64,000 nucleotides of DNA from Unio delphinus (lineage: Eukaryota > Mollusca > Bivalvia > Unionida > Unionidae): contig JAQISU010000233.1 in the NCBI GenBank assembly GCA_029339505.1, positions 3,954,001-4,018,000 of the forward strand, in the 5' to 3' direction. Below the pieces are notes generated by a model. That model did not search any database. It was not told where the DNA came from and worked only from the letters and a program-made list of their open reading frames with translations. Both the position numbers and the translations under genes were made by a program. This document shows positions 35,340 through 48,673 of this stretch, in pieces; position 1 is the first letter of the stretch; each line of letters opens with the position of its first letter.

Positions 35340-36090
35340 TTTGTCAATTTATGTAGATGATTTTGGAAGGCGTTAATTATATCGGTGTACAAAACTCGAT
35401 TCTTACAGAGGACTTCAAATTGTAGTGATGGATGGATGGTCTCAAACCATCGTCATCATTTGTCTTGCATTGTCTTTTCAATGTCTCGAAGATTTAATCC
35501 CATGTGTGATAAAACCCTCTGAAATTTATGGTAGCACTTGAGATTTAAACTTTTTAAATTCTTTCTTATACGTGTGCCTCTCGAATGTGATTTTTTTATT
35601 TTCGGATAATACCAAATGACTTTCTTTCTAGGCTGATCCTAACTCTCGTGATATTGTGCTAGAAGTAGATGGTACTGGTTCATGCTCATTCGTGTCATAC
35701 TTGAAATCACTGGCCATGTACTTATGCTAACGCTTCACTTAGTACCCGATTGCTTCGTGATTATTGGCTTTTCCTGATTTATGTTGTCAAGGTGTGATCT
35801 TTTCATAATGAGTATAAACAAAATTGTTTTGCTTAGTTTTTCATGCTCTGTCTCTGAATATAGAGAAAGCTTCTCTCCCTCGAATAATATATTCGTTCAC
35901 CTTCTTGTCTGTGAAGATGGAAGATTCGAAACAGATCGTCATTGTTGTCATAGAAATTCAGATTTTCATCCCAAATTATACGCCCATTAAGACTCCAGTC
36001 AAGATAAAATTCAAGATGGTCAAGAAAAAGGACACTTGGCTTCGGATTTTTCTACGTCAAAGGAAAGGAAGGATGGGATACGAGAAAGAC
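35340..36090 (-). pseudogene. Unassigned decayed gene of the Polinton-like element
   Basis: Minus-strand blocks include LDHLEFYLDWSLNGRIIWDE and NLNFYDNNDDLFRIFHLHRQ (about 35890-36015). An ATG-led stretch MASDFKYDTNEHEPVPSTSS starts near 35720, and RWFETIHPSLQFEVLCKNRV lies at about 35380-35445. Plus-strand frames over part of this interval (35824-36129) are rich in Lys and Ile and look like shadows. The family is not recognised. Several stops interrupt. Confidence 0.42.
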
Positions 36091-36539
36091 AAAGGTAAAG
36101 ATACAGGTTATCAGTGTCAAGAAAAATGAAAATAATGCGGAGAAGGAAAAGTTTTCAGAAACAGAAACAGGAGTAGAACCCATACTCATGAAGAAAGTCA
36201 AAAAGCAAGATAATTAGAAGAAACTGAACATGAAAAACCTACGCCAGTGAATAAATTAAGAAACAGACAGACAGTCAAGAAATAATGAATAAAAAGGAAT
36301 TTTGCGAAGTGTTATCATATGTCATCGTAATTCTGAATCAAAGAGAAACATAGATGTCTCTTTGTCTTACTTCATTTTCATTTATTATGGATCAGATACA
36401 CAAAAACACTCACACGCATAAACTCACAATTGAAACAAGGAGAAATTTCATTTTAGTAGATTTGGCAGTCATTGACTAGCATCACTTTTCCAAGACAAAA
36501 AAGGTTTCTCTGAATAGTAACGTTTTATTTCTTTAACAA

Positions 36540-37130
36540 AGACACAAAAAAATATGGACTTGACATCATCAGCCTAATGCGTTGTCACGGCTTTGTCCTG
36601 CTGTTACAACTTTGTTACTGGCATTGGTAATTGCTTCTGTGGCAGTCACGGTTACAGTCGATGTAATCATATAAGGTTTAGAAGACTTTACCGGTAATCT
36701 TGAAAGTCTTTCATTTCATATGTTGGAATAAAGAAGTCTGATGCATTTCTCTCATATACTAAAACTCGGCCAAAATGTACTGTACATGACTCGCCAATTT
36801 CTTGTCACTCTCTTCCTTCTGTTCGCTGTTGAACGTTTTCATAGTCTCTTCTTCTTCTCCTCCTATTGTTTCATCTTCTTGCTGTTGAACAAATACTGGT
36901 TTTTCTTCTTTCTGTCTTTGCAAAAAAAATTATGAAATTCTTCATTTTATTTCTCTCTGAAATCACCAAAAACCAGTAATGATGGAGACGGTCGTATTAC
37001 CGTCACAGTCAAAATTTCTTGCTAGGACGATGGGATATGAACCAAAGCCAAATTAAAGTTGAAGTCTTCTTGAAGAATAATTCTTGCTACAGCGGCAGAA
37101 ATAGTACTAATAGTCACGGTCTCTGAGCAT
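36540..37130 (-). pseudogene. Small decayed frames, possibly 5' genes of the element
   Basis: Three minus-strand open stretches occur. 36760-36925 is very acidic (QKEEKPVFVQQQEDETIGGE, then EEETMKTFNSEQKEES). About 36580-36700 is Thr/Val-rich (SSKPYMITSTVTVTATEAIT). 36969-37128 contains CSETVTISTISAAVARIILQ. Small virion or accessory proteins are common in Polintons, but none of these is recognised. Confidence 0.33.
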
Positions 37131-37134
37131 ACGG

Positions 37135-37322
37135 TGTATCCGCAGCACATCAGCCCATTGTCCTCTGTATCCGCAGCACATCAAGCCATTGTCCTCTGTA
37201 TCCGCAGCACATAAGCCCATTGTCCTATGTATCCGCAGCACCTCAGCCCATTGTCCTCTTTATCCGCAGCACATCAGCCAATTGTCCTCTGTATCCGTAG
37301 CAAATCAGCCCATTGTCCTCGT
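37135..37322. repeat. Minisatellite, six units of 30-31 bp
   Basis: GTATCCGCAGCACATCAGCC followed by CATTGTCCTCT repeats head to tail with occasional substitutions (CATAAGCC, CCTCAGCC, GTAGCAAATC). Confidence 0.95.
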
Positions 37323-37329
37323 TTTCTCA

Positions 37330-38205
37330 GTCATAGGTATTGTATTTGAACTGTTCCACAATGGTTAAATTTTAAGATTGGTTAGAACTGAAAGTCACGA
37401 CGTCACATGTACGCTCTCTTTTGATTGGAAGACAGAGAACACGCCCTGACTGAATTCAGTATTGTTGTATGCAAACACTGTTAGGAGAAGTTTGGATGAA
37501 GACCATATATATAATTTTATTTTAATCCTCTTGTGTTAAGATGCCCAGGCAATGTTATCAGGCAATGTTTTGCAGAAATTGGTTTATTAATTGTTCCTAT
37601 CTTAAAGTAAATTAGTTCTCGTTAGTTCAATCAACATAATAACTTTAGCATGAACAGTGACGCTCTTCAAAATGCCATATATTGATAGCAACCAGGTCAA
37701 GTCAAGGTTAAACATTGGTTTGTTGGAAACCTTTGATCAGATTTCATTTTCTTAAGATGTTGCCATACGCCATCTTTTTCCTGAACATATGCTCCTCTTC
37801 GGTCCTTAAATCTATATAGATAAATTATACAGATACACCCACCCTCATATGTGTCCTTTCCTTTTGAAAGTTCAAATTTGGTGACCTTAACTAAGGAATT
37901 CGTTTTCAGTGTATCCCTGCCATCACAAATTAGTCTTATTTTACTCTTCCTCGGAGCCAGGCTTCAAGCATCAATGTTAACAGTATTGCAAAAGCCATTG
38001 GATCATCAGTGGTTATAACCAATCAAACGATTTAACATTATGACTTACCCCAATCAAAAAGCACTCGAAACAGCCGTTTTACTTGAAGCATTGTATAACG
38101 TTCGTATAGATTCAACATTGTTTAATTTAGCAACGGACGAAGTGATCCGGTACCCACAGTTTAATAAAGTCTCACATACTTGTGTCAACATCTATTAAAC
38201 ATTGC
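37330..38205. other. Stretch inside the Polinton-like interval, nothing recognised
   Basis: I did not find a convincing coding stretch on either strand here. Confidence 0.4.
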
Positions 38206-38206
38206 A

Positions 38207-40142
<1,936 letters not shown>

Positions 40143-40178
<36 letters not shown>

Positions 40179-40284
40179 TACATACATACATACATACATA
40201 CATACATACATACATACATACATACATACATACATACATACATACATACATACATACATACATACATACATACATACATACATA
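40143..40284. repeat. Compound (CA)n-(TACA)n microsatellite
   Basis: About 15 CA units pass into about 27 TACA tetranucleotides, like the locus at 6206. Confidence 0.98.
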
Positions 40285-40289
40285 ATAGT

Positions 40290-41285
40290 AATATTTTTAT
40301 TTAGAATTTGCATCATTGCAAGCCGATCCAGATGACATTCTTTAAAATATGAATTTTGATGATTATGTTTTATTGCTAGTGAGACATTAACACGCGGAAT
40401 AGGAGTTGGTATTGAAAACATTGCATGAAAGGATTGTTCGACTTATTTCGGTCTGAAATTACCGATATTGAGTAACCTCTTGTGGATTTAGATATGATCC
40501 AAAATGATTTGCTGAATACGAGATTCGCAAAAAAAAAAAATGATTTACAAGAACTCTCCTTCAGATTACAATATCATATTCATATATATTTACATATTAA
40601 ATCCGTACGATTATTATACATTTTGTTCATAGATTTCTACTTTCAATTGGAGGTAGAAAGTCAATATTTGTCTGATCATTAGACATTACTATCGACAGAA
40701 TCATTACAGTGTAGAAGAAACACGCGCTATTTATCTTCAAGAGAACGATATTTTAATAATTGGAATGAATCAAAGACACGTCCTTTAGAACCAGCGTAAT
40801 GACTGACCGCAGTATCAAATGTTGGTACGCATTAACTAGAAAGGCCTCTGCGCAATCGCAACCTTTATCATTAGACAAATAGAAGCAGCAGGATAAATTA
40901 TAGGGGAACAATATATAACGGTCTATCATTTGTGGGGTGCAATTATATATTCAAGATTTTTCATCCCTAATTAGACACGACAAATACAGAATATCTGAGA
41001 AGAAAAATGAAAACAAACAAAAGACATTTGATTACTTGAATAATGGGCTGGAAGGTAAAGACTTTTTAATTCCGACCTAAAGAACTTGGATAATGTTTTT
41101 GTTCGATATACACATGATCATCTTGATAAATATGTTAAAACTGCAAAAACCCAAGGCAACCGTAACCTAATGATTTCATCCAATGTTCGCTAACAAATCT
41201 AAACTTCTTTCTCCTTCAATGGTCTTAAAAGGGTGAGATAATACCATGCAACAGAGAGTGATTCATAAACGTTTTGCAACGTAGC
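40290..41285. other. AT-rich stretch, nothing firmly recognised
   Basis: Weak minus-strand open pieces near 41130-41280 may belong to the Polinton-like element, but I cannot support them individually. Confidence 0.35.
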
Positions 41286-41289
41286 AATT

Positions 41290-42294
41290 GCAAGACTTTG
41301 CAAACGTGTCAGTGACTTTTACGACTATTTCAGTTCTGTTTCCACCACAACCCGTGGTCTAATATCAGTTAAATTATTCCTTGCAAACATTTTGTTTCCT
41401 TTTCACTAATTCGTCAATGATATCTTGTACCACGCCGTATTATTCAACCATTTCTCGATGAACATAATTTTGTTTGTCTTTTAGTTTTCAACATTAGAAT
41501 GTAGTAGATTTAAGCATACTGTAAATGTTACAGCTTTTATCTTGTTCACCATACCATTCAGTTCAATTTAACAGACTTATCATTAGTTGCTTCATTGGTA
41601 TTTTCATGGTTTTGACGTTCTACGTTTCTTGTTTTCCCCGTTAAATCAGTGTTGCTCTGCACATTTATTTGACAGTGTATCATTGTTAGCTGTTGATGCA
41701 GCTTATTGTTTAAGTCAGTAATTCTGTATTAGAATTATTATGAACTTTTAAATCCATTGGTCGCGTTCTTGTTATTCATCATGCAGATCTTCCCTGTGAC
41801 TGTTTCAACTGAGATTGTGAAGTATTATAGTCTTTCATAAATTTACAAAGTTCATCCTAATGAATCAGTGGTAAATATTGTTGAATGCAGGGTATTTCAC
41901 CTAATCTTTCTCGCACAGTTTCCAACGCTTGAACAACATTAGCAGATGTGTTCAGTCAATGTCTATATACGTCCCGAGCAACAAAAACCTTTACTTTTCT
42001 ATTCTTATACAACCCATTTTGTATTACCCTATTCAATAGCTGTTGATTTATTCATAACTTGTGCCCTCTATGTTTTGGTATCTTTTAAATCATTATCCTC
42101 CAGCATCTTATATGTTTTGTTCAATAACAAATCCTTGTTCAAACTAAATTGTATATATTTCATTAATTTAACATGGTGACGCGAACTGGCGATGCTGTTG
42201 GTAATGAGGTTACATATTTTATCTCTGTCTTTATCCTTATGCCTAAAGTTAAAACCATGTTTCTATGTCCCCTTGGAGATATCAATGTCATGGG
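41290..42294 (-). pseudogene. Unassigned decayed coding region, minus strand
   Basis: Open stretches include TSANVVQALETVRERLGEIP and DELCKFMKDYNTSQSQLKQS (about 41790-41945), LNNKLHQQLTMIHCQINVQS (about 41650-41710), MFARNNLTDIRPRVVVETEL (about 41325-41390) and MTLISPRGHRNMVLTLGIRI (42163-42294). They are hydrophilic and helix-rich, partly coiled-coil-like, and lie on the same strand as the named Polinton genes 8-9 kb away. The family is not recognised. Membership of the same element is inferred from strand and style only. Confidence 0.38.
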
Positions 42295-43084
42295 TTTATT
42301 GTTTATTTAACAAATAAAAAGCATGTGCTACAAGCATGCCCTGAATGTTTTCCATTTTAATTTTTCATGCTGATATTTAATCTGTTTATTGTACCCTTCT
42401 GTAACGTCTTGTAATGCCAATTAACAAGTGTTTTCGTGAGAGAAAGAAAGCAAAAACATATGTAGCATGTTGAGATTTATGCCAAGATGAACAATAACTG
42501 TTAATACCTGGAATTATTTATCCGATCTAGGAAAAATATACATGTTTAGATTTCAGAAACTCACAAACTTTACCAGTTTTACTATACCACCATCGTTTTA
42601 TGACTATTTGAATCATGACAATTTAGTATTATACTTTGTGGCAAACACTGTACATTTTTAAATTTGGTATTATACTCTAAACATAATATATACTTACTTT
42701 TATTGTTGTTACTATCTGGAGTTATACTATGTTTTACTTTATGTGCAATTCGAGGCTGCAAAACGATTACAATTAATTTGTAATAAAAATGTCACAATGT
42801 CCAGCAAAAGAAGAAATAATATTATATGTGATGACAAGGATAGATTAGCACTGATCGCTCGATTTATATAACCAATTTTTTCCTCCAGAAGACCAACACC
42901 GTGTGCCAGGTATTACTTGGAAAGATCGTATATTGTAGTATATTTTTTACATTTATTTATATGGCCTATAAAGTGTGCTTACACGAAATAATGTATATGG
43001 AACTTTAATCAGCCAGTAATTGAACTGAAATAAAATATTTCATATTTGTATCATTTCTTGTATCGATTATACTTTCCGTTCACT

Positions 43085-43630
43085 AAAAATTTCCTCGAAT
43101 TGTCACTTTCCTTTAAATTCTTCCCGCCTCACACTAAACGTTTTTTAAATTTTCTCTCCGTCCACTTTCAGCGAGGCTCCAAAGGAATGAGATATTGATT
43201 CTCTTCTTTGTCACATTTTGTGTACTTGTATTGTACCTGTCATAATCAATGACGACAAAATACTATAGCTCCTCTTGCTTTCTTTCAAGGTCACTCGTTG
43301 CTTTGGTGATCATGACGTTTGTACTGTTGAAATTACTGGCTGCAGAAGATACTATTTCATCATGTAAAACATTATTGCAGACATGCAAGAAAAAATTAAA
43401 ATGTTACACTTAATCCACAATTGTTTCACTTAAGCCACTAACGTTTTGTTCACTCAAAAGTTGTATGCAGGTAAAACATGTCATATGTATTACCTGATAA
43501 ACGTTACATCATCTCTGAGATTAAGTTGGACAAAGTCACGTCTTCTAAATTGTACGCAGCAAAAGGCTTGACATACATAAGTTCATCAGATCTTCAATCC
43601 TGATGTTTGTTTTAGACTCTAACAAGCAGT
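43085..43630 (-). pseudogene. Unassigned decayed coding region, minus strand
   Basis: From about 43364 downward the minus strand reads HDEIVSSAASNFNSTNVMIT, then ATSDLERKQEEL, a stop, YFVVIDYDRYNTSTQNVTKK and ISFLWSLAESGRRE. A separate block at 43450-43630 includes MDRQSYCLLESKTNIRIEDL and, in another frame, RSDELMYVKPFAAYNLEDVT. Only about four stops occur in the first ~90 codons. I cannot name the protein. It may be the 5' end of the Polinton-like element or an unrelated fossil. Confidence 0.38.
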
Positions 43631-43658
43631 AGCTCTGCCTATCCATTCAAAAATTCAT

Positions 43659-43814
43659 CGTGCAGTGTGAATTTGTATCATAGTGTTTCGTGCAGTGTGA
43701 ATTTGTATCATAGTGTTTCGTGCAGTGTGAATTTGTATTTGTATCATAGTGTTTCGTGCAGTGTGAATTTGTATCATAGTGTTTCGTGCAGTGTGAATTT
43801 GTATCATAGTGTTT
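43659..43814. repeat. 30-bp tandem repeat, five units, in frame on the minus strand
   Basis: CGTGCAGTGTGAATTTGTAT followed by CATAGTGTTT repeats five times; the third unit has a 6-bp insertion (TTGTAT). Both lengths are multiples of three, and the minus strand reads (ARNTMIQIHT)n continuously with a 32-codon upstream stretch. Confidence 0.95.
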
Positions 43815-43961
43815 CGTGTTCCAATGCTACTGACAGTAATCTTTAAAATCTGTCTGTTCCTTTTTAAAATATTCAGCTTTAACGTTTTGCCTTCTTGCAA
43901 ACGTTTCCAAGTTGTTTGGCAAGTTCCATTCTACGAAGGTCCTTTCGCTCTTTCTTGAGAA

Positions 43962-43965
<4 letters not shown>

Positions 43966-44026
<61 letters not shown>
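43966..44026. repeat. (GA)n microsatellite
   Basis: About 30 GA units; Arg-Glu and Ser-Leu frames over it are artefacts. Confidence 0.97.
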
Positions 44027-44029
<3 letters not shown>

Positions 44030-44764
44030 CGCTATAAATGTTCACAAGAATACACTCATAAAAGGATTCTAGGACCCTGAAACTTCTAAAATAAATTACT
44101 TTCAAAGTTATGGAACTCATGACTCAAAGGTTCATTTTCAAATTATTGTTACACGAGAGTATTATTTAAGAACAAAATAAAAAGAGAGCTATCTCACGTG
44201 TAAAGTTAACTGAGTACATTCTTCTCCTGCACACAATAAATTATCAACCGATATATTTCCAATTTTATCTATAACTCTCAGTAATACAAACTGGCTAGAA
44301 GAAAAAGAAACAATCATTAAAAAACACTATATGGTAATATAGACTAACTATAGATCAGAAACCGATGGAAATTTTCGACATTAAAAACAAAGTTTCGCTC
44401 ATTTTTTGCCCGCATACACTATAATGAAAAGTAAAATTACCATGCTGAGATGTTAATCCCAGCACTGCATTGTACACTTTATACCAAACTCCTATTATTC
44501 CAGTCATAATACAAATGAAGTTGTTAAGTGTAGAAGTGTGTGCTTATTTTTTTTATACATTGTCATAGAACATGAGCAGATAACAACGAAGAATATCGTT
44601 TGTTTGAATGTTATTAAAGTGAAACAGTGTTAGCAAGTCTGATCTATCATTTCGTTTCCAAAAGCCAGACGTTTGCTCGTGGAAAAAATTATTTCGAAAT
44701 AAACTGAGAACCACCTCATTGTCTAAAGTTAGCGATATACACAGTAAATCAAAAATATTAATCA
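44027..44764. other. AT-rich stretch, nothing recognised
   Basis: A 72-codon minus-strand frame at 44553-44771 carries no recognised motif. Confidence 0.4.
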
Positions 44765-44775
44765 CGCTCAAAAGT

Positions 44776-45027
44776 TGTTGTTGTTGTTGTTGTAGGGTTT
44801 ACCGCCACTTTTCAGCACACGATACATAGCGGCCAGTATTGAAGGTGGATGAAGAACCGGGAGAACCCTCGAAAAGAACCACCGACCCTCGAGAAGCTAC
44901 TACCTACTAGCAAGCTTTCTCATATACCCACATTAGCCGAATCTGAGACTAGAACCCACGCAGAGGTGAGATAGCAGTGATCCGTAATGGAGTGCGCTTT
45001 AGACCACTAGGCCACTCGGGGACCCCG
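44776..45027 (-). mobile_element. Complete tRNA-derived SINE, copy 4, with 11-bp target duplication
   Basis: The minus strand holds the tRNA-like head (A and B box regions at the right end, GACTAGAACCC and CTTTAGACCACTAGGCC on the plus strand). The family body and a (CAA)n tail, seen as (TTG)n at 44776-44792, follow. The perfect flanking CGCTCAAAAGT at 44765-44775 and 45028-45038 is the target duplication, indicating a full-length and relatively recent insertion. Confidence 0.95.
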
Positions 45028-45038
45028 CGCTCAAAAGT

Positions 45039-47700
45039 AAAATTTAAACTCCAAGATCATAAAATGTATAAAACTTTGGGCATTGGGCATACAATACGAA
45101 GTTATACAACTAATTGGATAGGAGGCCAGCTAGCGTAGAAAGAATTGCACGGACAAAAGACTGACACGTGCAACTCCTAAGATATTCATTTTAATTAAAC
45201 CAACGTGTACTATATATCTGTGAGAGAAAAGTATTTCAAGATAAAGTTCGCGATTACGATCTCTTAACTAGTAATATAACTGGGCTGTTCCTAATGACTG
45301 TAATTTATGTTACAAATTGCTAAAATATAGCTCACTATTCGTTTACAGCTTTTTCAGTTACGACATACAATTCTTCTAACAATAAAATATAGCGATGAGT
45401 TTGATGAAACAAACCAATGTCATGTACATAGATGCCGCAAATCGTCATACATGGGACATGAGCCATTGCTCAAACTGCAAGCGTTGAGTACAATTACGTT
45501 TAAAACAAAAGAAAACATCGCCTTGTCTTGACTGGACAGCAGTCGTGACCTTAATTAGTGCTATATACTAATTTGAGATGTAACGGTAACACTGATTCTG
45601 AGACTGACGCTTAAATAATTGAATAACAATGTTATCAATTAAGATATTGAAGACATTGAAAATATGACTAAGAGAATAACAGTAAAAACATGTACAGATG
45701 CATTGACATTATACAAAGCCAAGACATGTTTACCTTGCATAGAGAGCTTCACTGTGCTGGGTGTATGTAAATGTCTGTTGTAAGAATAGATTTGTAAATT
45801 GAAAATAAATACGGCAATAGAATGAGACTACATATGACTGACGCGGATTCATAATGCACTGGTGCTGAGAAAGAACACTTGTACAGAACTATAAAAGAGA
45901 ACATCCATTTATTTGATATAAGTCAAAAAAAAATCTATACTACTTCACAAATAAAAAAAAATGATAACACATTTTTTTTAGAAGATGAACAAACCGGCAC
46001 ACCTGTGAAAGTGTTATGTGGGTTAAGATCATAACATAATGCGTTCAAGCCGGACAAAGATGAAATGGAAGTCTCTACAGGAATAAAAGGTACGTGATTA
46101 AAACGAAGTTGAAATTGGAGATATACCGGGAGTCATCGCAAGGAAATTCATCAAGAGATGACACTATTTAGGTCATACAAGTATAACAGTGATACCATCC
46201 AAATGAACAAAGTAGCATTGTCAAATGTTTCTAGGTTAACAGCATAAGTATATCACATTATGGACACGTTAGCACTGTACGGTGGGCATGACGTTCAGAT
46301 AGAAAGTGTTCAGTACATCGTACTTACAGCACGACACACCATTGACATGTAACTTCTAGACACATTAAAAGTGTTTTGTTTTTTTAAATATACACGTTTT
46401 TATTGAATTTCACCTGGAATAGCCTGGTTCCCCTCACACACTGTTTCCGTCTTATTGTTAACCATTGCTGTAAAAGACGACCAAAAATATATATTATCTC
46501 TCCAATGTTTGATTACAGGCTAAGAAGTTCGTTTGATCATCGGCCATTAACAGCTAATTAGTTAAGATCGTTTTGTTTGTTTACGTTAAGATTTATAAAA
46601 TCAGTAATTAGAAGCAAAGTACAGTGAAATATATCAAGCCAGTAGTAGCTCTAACCGTTTATCATTAAAACATACCAATACCACCTTGTTTGACCGATTG
46701 TTTTGAGTGTTAATCAGTGTTATGTATATCAATATTTTTTGTTACTTCTGTTACCTGATTTTATCTAATTTTTGTACCTTGTTTAATTGCAGCAATTACC
46801 TTTAGATATAATTTGCCTAATTGACTAAGTTCTGTTATTATGATCATTAAGAGCGTAAAAGTACACATGATATATAAACAGATGCTTACGTGTGTGTTGA
46901 CAATTACTAAGAATGATCTTAATTAAAAATAACCTTGATGACTTTGGGTTTATTTCTCATTGGCTGGTGAGGTTTGAACGGCTTTAAAAGAGTTTGGTAT
47001 TTTCCCATTTGATGGGCTAGGTAACATAAATAGGTATTTCTAAAATATGTATGGAGTATTATATTCTGTCTGTATGTTGTGAAGTACGGTTGTAATAAAA
47101 GGTGTATATAATGAGAGAACTTAGCAATCAGATTCATTCATATTGTTGGAGTCATACTTGTTTCTCGCGTTTCTATTGTAACATCGAGTCTGCATAGGTG
47201 TTTTATGTTGTAGCTAGATATTATTTGAGAAGGAAACAATTTGTTTCGACTGTTCAGAGCTATTACAAAGTGCTCATGTTTGGACTGTAACATTATTCTG
47301 GAACTATTGTGAATTATTAAAAAGAATTCAAGACAGCGCCATTTTGACCACGTCATGATTTTTGGCGGACCATAATATTTCCGGTTTTGAAATTTAAACA
47401 GAACTTTTAATTTTTTTGGATCTTAAAATAGCTCTTTCAGTATTAATTTGGATTCACATACTATTGTAATTTCCTCTCACATTTTCATTTACAACTTGAT
47501 AATTCAATTATTTGCTATGTTTTACAAAATTTATTTGTTTTGCTTCTTTCTGTTACTTAGTTTCCTTTAGGCATTTAGCTCTTTGCTAGATCCTTTCCTG
47601 TTTTTGAGAAGTTATGCATTTTAACTAGTCCTGTAGATGTGCTTAGTTTTTCATTGTAACTAAGAAAAGATTAACTACCTGTAGAAACGTGTAAGCACAG
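45039..47700. other. AT-rich stretch, no supported gene
   Basis: Minus-strand frames at 46919-47356 have no recognised motif. No repeats above the background were noticed. Confidence 0.4.
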
Positions 47701-47701
47701 G

Positions 47702-47845
47702 CACCCATTATAACTATAATGAACATCTATAACACCTTTTCACAACTGTAATGAAAATGTATAACACCCATCATTGCTGTAATGAAGATGTATAGCACCC
47801 ATCATTGCTGTAACGAAACTGTATAACACCCATCATTGCTGTGAC
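47702..47845. repeat. 31-bp minisatellite, left part
   Basis: Units of TGTATAACACCCATCATTGC followed by TGTAACGAAA with a period of 31 bp, degenerating to the left. The array is interrupted at 47845 by a hAT transposon and resumes at 52897. Confidence 0.95.
47838..47845. repeat. hAT target-site duplication, left (GCTGTGAC)
   Basis: Identical octamer at 52897-52904. It lies at the GCTGTAAC position of the minisatellite unit. Confidence 0.95.
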
Positions 47846-47952
47846 CAGGGCCGGCTCTAGGAAGTGTGGGGCCCCATTGGAAACATGATGGCGGGGCCCC
47901 CCATTTATGAAGTTATGATAATAATACTATAGATAATAGCAGTATAGATATT

Positions 47953-48523
47953 CAGTGGGTTGAAAAGTATTTGCCTCCTCAACATTTTTCCATTGACTCC
48001 AATAGAATCCAGCTCTCACTCCACCAAGCGTAATTAACTTCAACTCATCCCATTTGTTCTTATAAATTGTGGTTCTATTTAATAAGTTTATTTTATATTA
48101 TTTTCGGTACGATTAAATGCACGACTCTTGCTTCATTTTGCATAGGGGTAATAAAATTGCAAAAGTTATTTGTTATTTACAATTTATTCAATGGCAGTAA
48201 AACAAATTTCACTGAGTATTTCAAGTGAAGAATAAAGGTATGTTATCTGTTATTCATCCCCACCTCTCTATTGCTATTCCAATAGTAGCTGGGGGATGAA
48301 CACTTTTGCAATTTGTGATCCAAATGCAAAATATAGCATAGTGGTATTTTTCAGTTATGCCTGATATAATATACTGACCACCGAAGTCTTGAATCATTAA
48401 ACAGCACTACAATTTATATGGCTAAACAGATTGGGATGAAGTTACACTTGATCCAGTGAGAACTGTTTTCTATAGGAATCATTGAAAAAATGTTGCTGGG
48501 GCCAACACTTATGCAACCCACTG
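47953..48523. mobile_element. Nested Tc1/mariner-like non-autonomous element
   Basis: The 571-bp segment begins CAGTGGGTTG and ends CAACCCACTG. The terminal inverted repeats extend to about 38 bp with gaps (AAGTATTTG-CCTCC/CCAGCAACATTTTT). Internal words such as GCAAAAGT and TTCATCCCC recur in inverted form near 48150-48320. This terminus style is typical of Tc1-like MITEs. A clean TA duplication is not visible, because the flanks are TT and CA, so the class is probable rather than certain. Confidence 0.65.
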
Positions 48524-48673
48524 CACTTGGCAAGCAGAAGTGCAAGACAGGTGATTCACCAGGCCCAGTCTAGGAGACAGCGTATCAATCTGCAAATTAT
48601 GAACCTAAATTAAACTGTCTAAACAAATACAAAGATACTATATTGTCTTTAATTGATTTATTAATTAATATGT

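Noticed and set aside
35824..36129. Plus-strand Lys-rich frame of 101 codons
   Set aside because: The minus strand over the same bases gives better protein-like sequence consistent with the neighbouring genes.
37135..37322. CRISPR-like array of regularly spaced repeats
   Set aside because: Units are contiguous with no unique spacers, and the DNA is eukaryotic; it is a minisatellite.
43895..44120. Frames rich in Arg-Glu or Ser-Leu around 43.97 kb
   Set aside because: Translations of a (GA)n microsatellite.
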